From the NCBI GenBank assembly GCA_964583095.1, contig CAZOVB010000058.1, positions 1 through 29,435 of the forward strand: DNA of 29,435 nt, in the 5' to 3' direction. Shown piece after piece: positions 1 to 7,019 of the stretch. The translations under genes were made by a program, and so were the position numbers. A model generated the notes under the pieces. That model worked only from the letters and a program-made list of their open reading frames with translations. It had not been told where the DNA came from and searched no databases. The number at the start of each line of letters is the position of its first letter. Position 1 is the stretch's first letter. The DNA is from CAZOVB01 sp964583095. GTDB lineage: Bacteria > Planctomycetota > Phycisphaerae > SM23-33.

Positions 1-145
1 TGGGGCTGCTGCGACTCTGGACGTGGACGCGGAGGGTCGGCGGAGCGGTTGCGGGCCTCTGGAGCCAGGGGGCAAAGCAGACGGGCAGGACGTGGCGCGA
101 AGTCGGGCGGCGAAGAAGAGAGTGGCGGCGAGGGCCCCAGGCGAC

Positions 146-997
146 ATGATTTCGGTAATTGTCCCCGCACATAATGAAGAAGCAGTGATCGGCCGATGCC
201 TGGAGGCGCTGGTGGCGGGGGGCGGGGAGGGGCTGGAGATTCTGGTGGTGTGCAATGGCTGCACGGACGCCACGGCCGAGGTGGCTGGGGGGTTTGGTCA
301 GCCGGTGAAGGTGCTGGAGTGTCCGACGGCTTCCAAGGCGGCGGCGCTGAACATGGGGGATGCGGCGGCCAGGGGGTTCCCGCGGTTCTATGTGGACGCG
401 GATGTGGTGGTGTCTCCCGGAGCGCTGGAGAAGGTTGCGACTGCGTTGAGTGACGGGCGGTGCCTTGCGGCAGCGCCGGAACTTCGGGTGGATCTGTCGG
501 GCAGCAGCTTATGTGTTCGGCTGTTCTACAGGACATGGCTTTCACTGCCGTACCACAGGGAGGGGATGATCGGCAGCGGGTTTTACGCATTGAGCCAAGA
601 GGGCAGAAAGCGGTTTGATCGGCTTCCGGAGATTATCGCGGATGACGGGTTCATTCGCGGGCTGTTTTCGCAGGAGCAGCGCAGGACGGTTCGGGAGTGT
701 CATTTCACTATTCGAGCGCCCCGGCGGCTGAGGGATTTGGTGAAGATCAAGACGCGGGCGCGGCTGGGGGGGTATGAGTTGGCCATGCGGTATCCGGGGC
801 TTGCGACGGATGGTAGAAACGGGCACGGCGGCGTGCTTGCCAGGCATGCGTTGCGGTTCTGGCAGTGGCCTGCCGTTGCAGCATACGGGGGAGTAAACAT
901 GGCGGCCCGGATTCGGGCGAAGCGACAGTTGTCGAGGCTGGAGAGTTACCAATGGGAACGGGACGAGACGACGCGAAGAGCGGGAGCGGGCGGATGA
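146..997 (+). CDS. Family 2 glycosyltransferase (GT-A fold)
   Basis: Predicted cytoplasmic enzyme that transfers a sugar from a nucleotide-sugar donor to a growing glycan; 283 residues from ATG 146. The N-terminus opens directly with the GT2 signature SVIVPAHNEE (residues 3-12). It is followed by a nucleotide-binding segment around ILVVCNGCTDAT (32-43), the metal-binding DAD (84-86) and a candidate catalytic-base region ADDGF (165-169). No membrane segments are evident, so it probably works at the inner face of the membrane with its neighbours. The reading frame is open upstream to the window edge and a GTG at 23 would add 41 residues. Those residues are low-complexity and unlike any GT2, so ATG 146 is preferred. 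The stop overlaps the next start as ATGA, indicating translational coupling. Donor and acceptor cannot be told from sequence. Confidence 0.85.
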   Translation: MISVIVPAHNEEAVIGRCLEALVAGGGEGLEILVVCNGCTDATAEVAGGFGQPVKVLECPTASKAAALNMGDAAARGFPRFYVDADVVVSPGALEKVATALSDGRCLAAAPELRVDLSGSSLCVRLFYRTWLSLPYHREGMIGSGFYALSQEGRKRFDRLPEIIADDGFIRGLFSQEQRRTVRECHFTIRAPRRLRDLVKIKTRARLGGYELAMRYPGLATDGRNGHGGVLARHALRFWQWPAVAAYGGVNMAARIRAKRQLSRLESYQWERDETTRRAGAGG

Positions 998-1995
998 AGT
1001 CCGGCGGTGTGAGCGTATTTGCGACGGTGGGGTCGGAGCTGGGGTTCGATCGGTTGATGGCGGGCCTGGCGGAGTGGGCCGGCGGCCGGGAGGGCGCGGA
1101 GGTGATCGCGCAGGTGGGTCCTGGGCAGTTGCGGCCTGTGGAGCTGGAGTGCTGCGAGACGTTGAGTCCGCAGCGGTACAAGGAGCTGATGCATCTCTGT
1201 GATGTAGTTGTTGGCCATGCGGGGATGGGTACGATTCTGAGCGCGTTGGAGATGGGCAAGCCGGTGGTGGTGATGCCGCGGCGGTCGAAGTTGGGCGAGC
1301 ACCGCAACGACCACCAGTTGGCGACGGCGGAGCATTTTGGCCGGCTGGGGGGTGTGGCGGTTGCGTGGGGCCCGGAGGATTTGCCGGCGGCGATTGACGA
1401 GGCACTGGCCGGCGGGGGCGGCAGGGCGATATCGGCCGAGGCGAGCGGGGAGCTTTTGGAGAGGCTGGAGGCGGAGGCGGCGAAGGCGGACGCGGCCAGG
1501 CCGATACTGGCGGTGGCGTCGGGCGGGGGGCACTGGATACAGCTTTCGCGTTGTCTGGGGGCTCTGGAGAGCGAGTGGCTGGTTGCGGTGACGTCGAGCA
1601 CTCGGACGAGCGTGGAGGTCGCGTGCCGGGCGCATCACGTGGTCTGCGAGGCGAGCCGGTGGGACAAGTGGGGGCTGATCAAGCAGGCCTGGGCGGTGCG
1701 GAAGCTGGTGAAGCGGTATCGGCCCGGGCTGGTGGTTTCTACCGGCGCGGCGCCTGGGTACTGGGCCATGCGGTTTGGCAAGCGGGCCGGTGCGCGAACG
1801 GTGTGGTTGGACAGCATTGCCAACGCGGGCGAGCTTTCGATGAGCGGCCGGCGGGCGGGGAAGTACGCTGATGCATGGCTGACGCAGTGGCCTCACCTGG
1901 CCAAGCCCGGCGGGCCGGAGTATGCCGGCGCGGTGGTGGAGTTCTCGGGCTCGGGCAGGCACTTTGAAGGTGAGCCGGCGCGGGTGAGCGGCTGA
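994..1995 (+). CDS. Fused Alg13-like/Alg14-like glycosyltransferase (PssE-PssD type)
   Basis: One 333-residue protein containing both halves of an Alg13/Alg14-type glycosyltransferase. In most bacteria these halves are separate proteins, such as PssE and PssD or EpsF and EpsE. Residues 5-135 are Alg13-like: FATVGSE near the start, VVVGHAGMGTI (71-81), GKPVVVMPR (88-96) and GEHRNDHQ (101-108), which form the GT28 C-terminal donor-binding site. Residues 168-302 are Alg14-like: ASGGGHWIQL (175-184), STGAAPGYWA (249-258), DSIANAGELSMSG (273-285) and TQWPHLA (297-303). A charged linker (about 150-167) joins them. The family adds a second sugar to a lipid-linked precursor, with the Alg14 part recruiting Alg13 to the membrane. 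The start is ATG 994, overlapping the previous stop. A longer frame from 865 lies inside the upstream gene and is rejected. The Alg13-first order is noteworthy. Confidence 0.88.
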   Translation: MKSGGVSVFATVGSELGFDRLMAGLAEWAGGREGAEVIAQVGPGQLRPVELECCETLSPQRYKELMHLCDVVVGHAGMGTILSALEMGKPVVVMPRRSKLGEHRNDHQLATAEHFGRLGGVAVAWGPEDLPAAIDEALAGGGGRAISAEASGELLERLEAEAAKADAARPILAVASGGGHWIQLSRCLGALESEWLVAVTSSTRTSVEVACRAHHVVCEASRWDKWGLIKQAWAVRKLVKRYRPGLVVSTGAAPGYWAMRFGKRAGARTVWLDSIANAGELSMSGRRAGKYADAWLTQWPHLAKPGGPEYAGAVVEFSGSGRHFEGEPARVSG

Positions 1996-2046
1996 CGGCC
2001 GGGGCGATAGAACAGAGTTTTTAGGGCAGAGGGAGTGGAAGAGACG

Positions 2047-2970
2047 ATGACGGAAACAGGCAGGATATCGCAGCGCGCAGAGGGCGCGGATTTGGGGGGC
2101 GAGCAGGTGAGCCGGGTGTTCCTGCTGACGGGGGGGGTTCGTCGCACGCCGCTGGAGAAGGCGTCGAATCGCAGCGGGATGCTGCTGCCGATTTCGGATG
2201 AGCAGACGGTGCTGGATGACTGGTTGGCGAGGCTGGCTGAGGGTTTCGGCGCCGCGGATCGTGTTCCCCCGGTGGAGGTGGTGGGGCCTTTGGCTCCGGA
2301 GCGGTCCCCGGCGGGAGTGGAGGCGAAGTTCGAGGCGGATCCGTCGGAGTTTCGCGGCACGGCGGGGCTGCTTCGGGACCTGACGGCCGGGATGGATCCG
2401 GAAGAGTGGATTCTGGCAGCCAGCGGGAAGCAGATTTTGAGCGAGTCGCTGCCGGAGTTGCTGTGGCGTATGCACGAGGCGGGGGGGGACCTGGTAACGG
2501 TATCGATTTCCGACGGGACACCGACGCTGCTTCTGCTGGCGCGTGCGAAGGTGTTTTCGGACGTATCGCCGATAGGGTACGTTGATTTGAAGGAGCAGGC
2601 GCTGGGGCGGATCGCGCGGCAACACGAGGTGCGCGTGGTGCAGTGGGATCAGCCGATCGGGCTGAACATACGGACGCGTGGGGAGTATCTGGCGGCGCTT
2701 CGTCGGCTTCACAAGACGCCCGAGGCGCTGGCGGATGAGGATCCTTTCCGGGAGGACTGGCAGTCGTGTTTCACGATCGTGGAGGAGGGGGCGGAGGTCT
2801 CGGACGAGGCGACCACGCACGATTCGGTGATTCTCTCCGGGGCGCGCGTGGCAGCGGGGGCTGCGGTGATCCGCAGCGTTGTGGGCCCCGGGGCACGGGT
2901 GGGTTCGGGAGACGTTCTGACCGACCAGGTGGCCGGGGTCAAGGCGAAGATGCGAGGGTTGATGCTATGA
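2047..2970 (+). CDS. Degenerate nucleotidyltransferase-like protein with beta-helix tail
   Basis: A 307-residue protein that looks like a sugar-phosphate nucleotidyltransferase but lacks the usual catalytic signature. The N-terminal segment RVFLLTGGVRRTPLEKASN (23-41) sits where active enzymes have a glycine-rich GxGTRL loop, and the following MLLPISDEQTVLDDWL (45-60) lacks the expected lysine. Residues 118-215 contain a plausible core with ILAASGKQIL. The C-terminus (about 255-293) shows hexapeptide spacing (DSVILSGARVAAGAAVIRSV, then GPGARVGSG), as in the left-handed beta-helix of GlgC-type enzymes. The start is ATG 2047, preceded by GGAAGAG with good spacing; GTG 2035 is possible. The stop overlaps the exosortase start as ATGA, so the two are probably co-translated. 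It could be a pseudo-enzyme that binds a nucleotide sugar or acts as a scaffold. Its function is not established. Confidence 0.7.
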   Translation: MTETGRISQRAEGADLGGEQVSRVFLLTGGVRRTPLEKASNRSGMLLPISDEQTVLDDWLARLAEGFGAADRVPPVEVVGPLAPERSPAGVEAKFEADPSEFRGTAGLLRDLTAGMDPEEWILAASGKQILSESLPELLWRMHEAGGDLVTVSISDGTPTLLLLARAKVFSDVSPIGYVDLKEQALGRIARQHEVRVVQWDQPIGLNIRTRGEYLAALRRLHKTPEALADEDPFREDWQSCFTIVEEGAEVSDEATTHDSVILSGARVAAGAAVIRSVVGPGARVGSGDVLTDQVAGVKAKMRGLML

Positions 2971-3851
2971 GGTTGTGCTCGAATTCGATGCGTCGTAACG
3001 GCTGGACGGGGCTTCACTGGCTTGGCCTTGCGTTGATGGCGGCGGCGGGTGTTGCGGCGGCGTGGCCTGCGTGGCGGGACATGTGGCAGATCGCGATGAA
3101 GGACGAGGAATCGGCCCATGTGTTCGTGGTTCCTCTGGTGGTGGCGGGCCTGATCTGGGTCCGTCGCGGTCGGCTTCGCTGGTGCAGGCCGGAGCGTCAG
3201 TGGGTGGGCCCGTTGATGATCGCGGCCGGCTGGGGGTTGTATTCTCTGGGCGACACGTACCTGGTGCAGTCGTTCTTCCATGCCGGTGCGGTGCTGATTC
3301 TGACCGGCTGCGTCTTCTCGGTGCTGGGGCTGGACGTGCTTCGCAAGTTTCTGCCGGCGCTGGTGGTTCTGGTCTTTCTCGTGCCGGTGCCGGGTCTGCT
3401 TCGCCAGGAGATTTCGATTCCGCTGCAGGTGGTCACGGCGCGGGTCACGCAGACGCTGCTGGTGGTCTTCGGCCTGGAGGTCACCCGGGCGGGCAACCTG
3501 CTGATGCTCAACGGCGCGCACATTGCGATCGCCGAGGCCTGCAACGGCATGCGGATGGTCTTCGGCCTGACGCTGGTTTCGTACGCCTTCGCCTTCGGCA
3601 GCCCGCTCAAGGGCTACGTGCGTGTGCTGATCGTCCTGCTGAGCCCGGCTTTTGCGATCCTCTGCAACGTGATCCGCCTGTGTCCGACGGTCTGGATCTA
3701 CTCCTGGGCGTCGGAGTCGACGGCGGAGACCTTCCACGACGTGGGAGGCTGGGTCATGCTGCCCCTTGCGTTTGTGATGCTCATGGGCATCGTTCGGGCG
3801 CTTCGCTGGGCGCTGCTTCCGGTTACGCAATATACCCTGGCTTACGATTGA
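2967..3851 (+). CDS. Exosortase (PEP-CTERM transpeptidase)
   Basis: Multi-pass inner-membrane cysteine protease/transpeptidase that recognises PEP-CTERM-type tails on secreted proteins and processes them at the cell surface. The 294-residue protein has about eight hydrophobic segments and the three catalytic positions of the family: Cys192 in EACNGMRM, Arg237 in NVIRL and His257 in FHDVGGW. Most family members have EACSG; here the residue after Cys is Asn. The start is ATG 2967, overlapping the preceding TGA. The EpsI gene follows 4 bp after the stop, the standard exosortase pairing. The likely local substrate is the VPLPA-tailed protein at 13074. Which exosortase subclass this belongs to cannot be set without models; the substrate tail suggests a VPLP-recognising type. 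Confidence 0.93.
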   Translation: MRLCSNSMRRNGWTGLHWLGLALMAAAGVAAAWPAWRDMWQIAMKDEESAHVFVVPLVVAGLIWVRRGRLRWCRPERQWVGPLMIAAGWGLYSLGDTYLVQSFFHAGAVLILTGCVFSVLGLDVLRKFLPALVVLVFLVPVPGLLRQEISIPLQVVTARVTQTLLVVFGLEVTRAGNLLMLNGAHIAIAEACNGMRMVFGLTLVSYAFAFGSPLKGYVRVLIVLLSPAFAILCNVIRLCPTVWIYSWASESTAETFHDVGGWVMLPLAFVMLMGIVRALRWALLPVTQYTLAYD

Positions 3852-3855
3852 TCCT

Positions 3856-4545
3856 ATGAAACGCATTCGAACGACAACAATGACATGGGCGGCCCCGGCC
3901 ATTTCGGCGGTATTGCTCGTGGGTGTGGCGATGGAGTGGCGGTGGCTGCACAGCCCGACTTCCGATACCCAGGCCTACCAGCGCCGCGTAGCCCGGGCGG
4001 CCGGCGATCTGCCCGAGCAGGTGGGTCCGTGGAAGGCACGGGATACCCAGGTTCCCCAGGCCGCCATCGACATGCTCAAGCCCAACGTGATGCTCAGCAA
4101 GCTCTGGGTCAACCAGCAGACGGGCAAGCACGTCTCGATGCTGGTCGTCCAATGCCAGGACGCCCGTCACCTGCTGGGCCACTACCCGCCGGTCTGCTAT
4201 GTCGGCCAGGGCTGGTCGGTCATCGAGCAGAAGCCCAGGACCTGGACAACGCCCGATTTCGACATTGCGGGCACGGAATACACCTTCGGCCGGACGGTCC
4301 TGGAGGGACCCAGCCGGCTGATTATCCAGAATTTCATGGTACTGCCCAACGGTCGCTTCGCCCCGGACATGGACGAAGTGGACAAAGTCGCATCCGACAG
4401 GCAGTTGAAGTTCCTCGGGGCCGCTCAGGTCCAACTGGTCTACGACGACCGCACGAGCCCCGAAGAAAGGGAGGAAGTCCTCGAGAAGCTGGTCACGGCG
4501 TATCGGCCGCTTCTGGAATCGATTCTCAGTGGAGTGGAAGAATGA
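3856..4545 (+). CDS. epsI: Exosortase-associated protein EpsI
   Basis: Partner protein of exosortases, also encoded as a C-terminal domain in some fused exosortases. The 229-residue protein has one N-terminal membrane anchor (about residues 9-27) and then a periplasmic domain. Its best landmark is HLLGHYPPVCYVGQGW (105-120), matching the family pattern of an HxP/Cys followed by GxGW. Later blocks such as RLIIQNFM and a region carrying charged helices at the C-terminus also fit the usual length of 210-240 residues. It lies 4 bp after the exosortase and its stop overlaps the next start as ATGA, so the exosortase, EpsI and the chain-length protein should be produced together. The biochemical role of EpsI in this family is not settled. 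Confidence 0.9.
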   Translation: MKRIRTTTMTWAAPAISAVLLVGVAMEWRWLHSPTSDTQAYQRRVARAAGDLPEQVGPWKARDTQVPQAAIDMLKPNVMLSKLWVNQQTGKHVSMLVVQCQDARHLLGHYPPVCYVGQGWSVIEQKPRTWTTPDFDIAGTEYTFGRTVLEGPSRLIIQNFMVLPNGRFAPDMDEVDKVASDRQLKFLGAAQVQLVYDDRTSPEEREEVLEKLVTAYRPLLESILSGVEE

Positions 4546-6983
4546 AGTCCGAATTGACACGAGTTCAGCCGGTGCAGGAAAGCAATCTTGTGCCGATGGA
4601 AATGGAACTACCCGGCCAGCCCGGAGCCCCGAACAACCCGGGCCTGGGCAAGAAGCTTCTCCGCGCCCTGCGGGGAAGACTGCACTGGGCGATTCTGGCG
4701 GCGCTGCTGCTGGGGGCGGGAGGAAGCTTCGTGGGGTATAGGGTGATGCCCCCCGAGTACACCAGCGCGGGGCTGATCGAGATCAAGCCCGTGCTGCCCA
4801 AGATCCTTTACGAAAACGAGCACAACAGCGCGATTCCCATGTTCGACGCCTACGTCAACGCCCAGGCGCAGTTGATGTCCAGCCGCCGGGTGATCGACAT
4901 GGCCATGCAGTCGGATCGCTGGAAGCAGACGGGCAGGGCCCTGAACCCCGACCAGGTCGCCCTGTTCATCGAGAATCTGCAGGTCCAGAAGGCGCGCCGG
5001 GGCAACACGATCACCGTGACCTTCAACGACAGCGAGCCGGACGTGGCCGTCGCAGCGGTGCGGTCGATCATCGACGCCTACGAGCGGATTCACCGTGAGC
5101 AGGAAGCCCAGGAAGACACGCTTGTCATCCGTCGCCTCGAAGAGCGCGTCACTTCGCTCAATCGGGAAGTGGAAGGCATCCAGACCCAGATCCAGGCCAT
5201 CGCAGACGAGTACGGCAGCGACGGGCTGGAAAAAAACTACCAGTTCAAGCTCGAGAAGCTCAATGAAGTGGAATCCAGTCTCAACCACGTTCGACTGGAA
5301 CTCGCCCTGGCCGAAGCCGACGCCATGCAATACCAGCAGGGCGAGGACCAGGAGCCCGAGGAGCCGGAGATCACCGCCGAGATGGTCGCACGAATCGACC
5401 TGGAAATGGAGCACTACTTCAAGCAGAGGCTGGAACTGGAAGACATGCGGCGGATGCTACTGGTCCAGGGCACCAAGCCCAGCCATCCGGAGATCGGCCT
5501 GCTGGAAAAGAAGATCGCCAGCACCCAGGAGAAGATTCAACAGATCCTCAAGGTCTACCGCGAGAAGCCCGAAGAGACGGCCGTCCTGGCCCCCGAGGAA
5601 CTCGCCCGCAAGGAAGCCTTGCAGCGGGTCAAGCACATCCGATCTCGTGAGGCGCAACTGACCAAGCTCTTCAAGGACCTCCAGGCCGAGACGCTCGAAC
5701 TGGGTCGCAAGGCCCTTCAGATTGATCGGCTCAAGTCCCAGGCGGACATGAAGCGCCAACGACTCAAGGAGACGCGATTCCGGATCGAGCAGCTCAACGT
5801 CGAATCCGGCGTCAGCGGCAGGGTCAATATCATCAGTCGCGGCGATGAGCCCCTCAAGCCAAGCAAGGACAAACGCCGGCAGTTGGCCATCGCCGGGGGC
5901 GTCGGGGGAGTGTTCATGGGCTTCGGACTGGTGGCCTTGCTGGGGTCGATGGATCGCCGCCTTCGCTACATCGCCGATGCGAAGCACTCAGCCGGGGAGC
6001 TTCCCATCCTGGGCATTCTGCCCCGCCTGCCCGAAGACCTGAGCCAGTCCGAAGAAGCCCACCTGGCCGCAGGCTGCGTTCACCATATCCGGACAATGCT
6101 CCAGATCAATCTCCAGCGCGACACCCGGGCCTCGCTGTGCGTTACAGGCCCGGCCCAGGGTTCGGGCAAAACGAGCCTGACCATGTCGCTGGGGCTCTCG
6201 TTTGTCGAAGCGGGAATGCGAACGCTCCTGATCGACGCGGACCTGGCCGGTGCGGGACTGACCCGTCGGGCCAACGTGATCGTCCGCAGAAGGCTGGGCC
6301 GGATCCTGCGCGAGCAGGGGCGCATCAGCGAAGATCAGCTCCAGGCCGCCCTGGCCCGAACCGGCAACGGAAAGGGACGCCTCGGCGAAATTCTCCTTGG
6401 CCAGGGAGCCATCGACGCCGACGACATCGCCGCGGCCCTGCAGGTCCAGGATGAATCCCAGCTCGGGCTCGTCGATGCCATCGCGGGAATGGATCTGGAT
6501 GACTGTGTGGCACGGACGGAATACGACGACCTGTACGTTCTACCCATCGGACGCGCCTGCCTTCGGGACGCCAGCCGGTTCTCTCCGGCCAGGTTGGGCC
6601 AGCTGCTCACCCAGGCCAAGACGCAGTTCGATATTGTCATCGTCGATACCGGCCCGGTGCTTGGCAGCGTGGAGGCTTCGGCCATCGCCGCCTCGGTCGA
6701 TACCACGATCCTCACCGTCGCCCGCGGCGATTCGCGCACCGGCATCGACCATGCGGTGGAACAGTTGAACCTCGTCCAGGCGTCGATCGCCGGAGTGGTC
6801 TTCAACCGGGCCAGTGAATCCGACGTGGTCCAGTCCACCTTTTCCTCGGCCAGGAGCCTGGCCGCGACCAGCCCCAGGCACGAAGACACGCAAGGTTCCA
6901 ACGGCAGCGCCGGGGGCTCGCGTCGTTTTGGCCCGCTTGCCCACGCGGTGGCCCAGAGACCCGAAGAAGTCGACGAGTCCTGA
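4542..6983 (+). CDS. Wzc-like chain-length regulator/ATPase with an inserted MshEN-like tandem
   Basis: Inner-membrane polysaccharide co-polymerase, 813 residues (Wzc relatives are usually about 720). Order of parts: cytoplasmic tail; membrane helix about 49-68; periplasmic Wzz domain with long coiled coil (about 195-420); membrane helix about 447-468; cytoplasmic ATPase. Walker A is GPAQGSGKT (536-544), Walker A' is LLIDADL (562-568) and Walker B is DIVIVDTGP (697-705). Between A' and B lies an extra segment with two 24-residue RLG-type motifs (584-607 and 613-636) separated by GNGKG, the layout of the c-di-GMP-binding MshEN domain. The last tyrosine is Tyr665, so the C-terminal tyrosine cluster phosphorylated in BY-kinases is absent; this may be an ATPase without autokinase output. 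The start is ATG 4542, overlapping the EpsI stop. A longer same-frame ORF from 3885 runs across epsI and is rejected. Confidence 0.9.
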   Translation: MKSELTRVQPVQESNLVPMEMELPGQPGAPNNPGLGKKLLRALRGRLHWAILAALLLGAGGSFVGYRVMPPEYTSAGLIEIKPVLPKILYENEHNSAIPMFDAYVNAQAQLMSSRRVIDMAMQSDRWKQTGRALNPDQVALFIENLQVQKARRGNTITVTFNDSEPDVAVAAVRSIIDAYERIHREQEAQEDTLVIRRLEERVTSLNREVEGIQTQIQAIADEYGSDGLEKNYQFKLEKLNEVESSLNHVRLELALAEADAMQYQQGEDQEPEEPEITAEMVARIDLEMEHYFKQRLELEDMRRMLLVQGTKPSHPEIGLLEKKIASTQEKIQQILKVYREKPEETAVLAPEELARKEALQRVKHIRSREAQLTKLFKDLQAETLELGRKALQIDRLKSQADMKRQRLKETRFRIEQLNVESGVSGRVNIISRGDEPLKPSKDKRRQLAIAGGVGGVFMGFGLVALLGSMDRRLRYIADAKHSAGELPILGILPRLPEDLSQSEEAHLAAGCVHHIRTMLQINLQRDTRASLCVTGPAQGSGKTSLTMSLGLSFVEAGMRTLLIDADLAGAGLTRRANVIVRRRLGRILREQGRISEDQLQAALARTGNGKGRLGEILLGQGAIDADDIAAALQVQDESQLGLVDAIAGMDLDDCVARTEYDDLYVLPIGRACLRDASRFSPARLGQLLTQAKTQFDIVIVDTGPVLGSVEASAIAASVDTTILTVARGDSRTGIDHAVEQLNLVQASIAGVVFNRASESDVVQSTFSSARSLAATSPRHEDTQGSNGSAGGSRRFGPLAHAVAQRPEEVDES

Positions 6984-7019
6984 CCCCCGCTTCTGCCCGC
7001 CTGAAAGGGAGGAACCCGG

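Noticed and set aside
23..145. N-terminal extension of the first glycosyltransferase
   Set aside because: The frame is open but the residues are low-complexity, and the GT2 fold starts right at the ATG at 146.
946..2820. A 624-codon minus-strand open frame
   Set aside because: Opposite two recognised genes and rich in Arg/His/Pro; antisense artefact.
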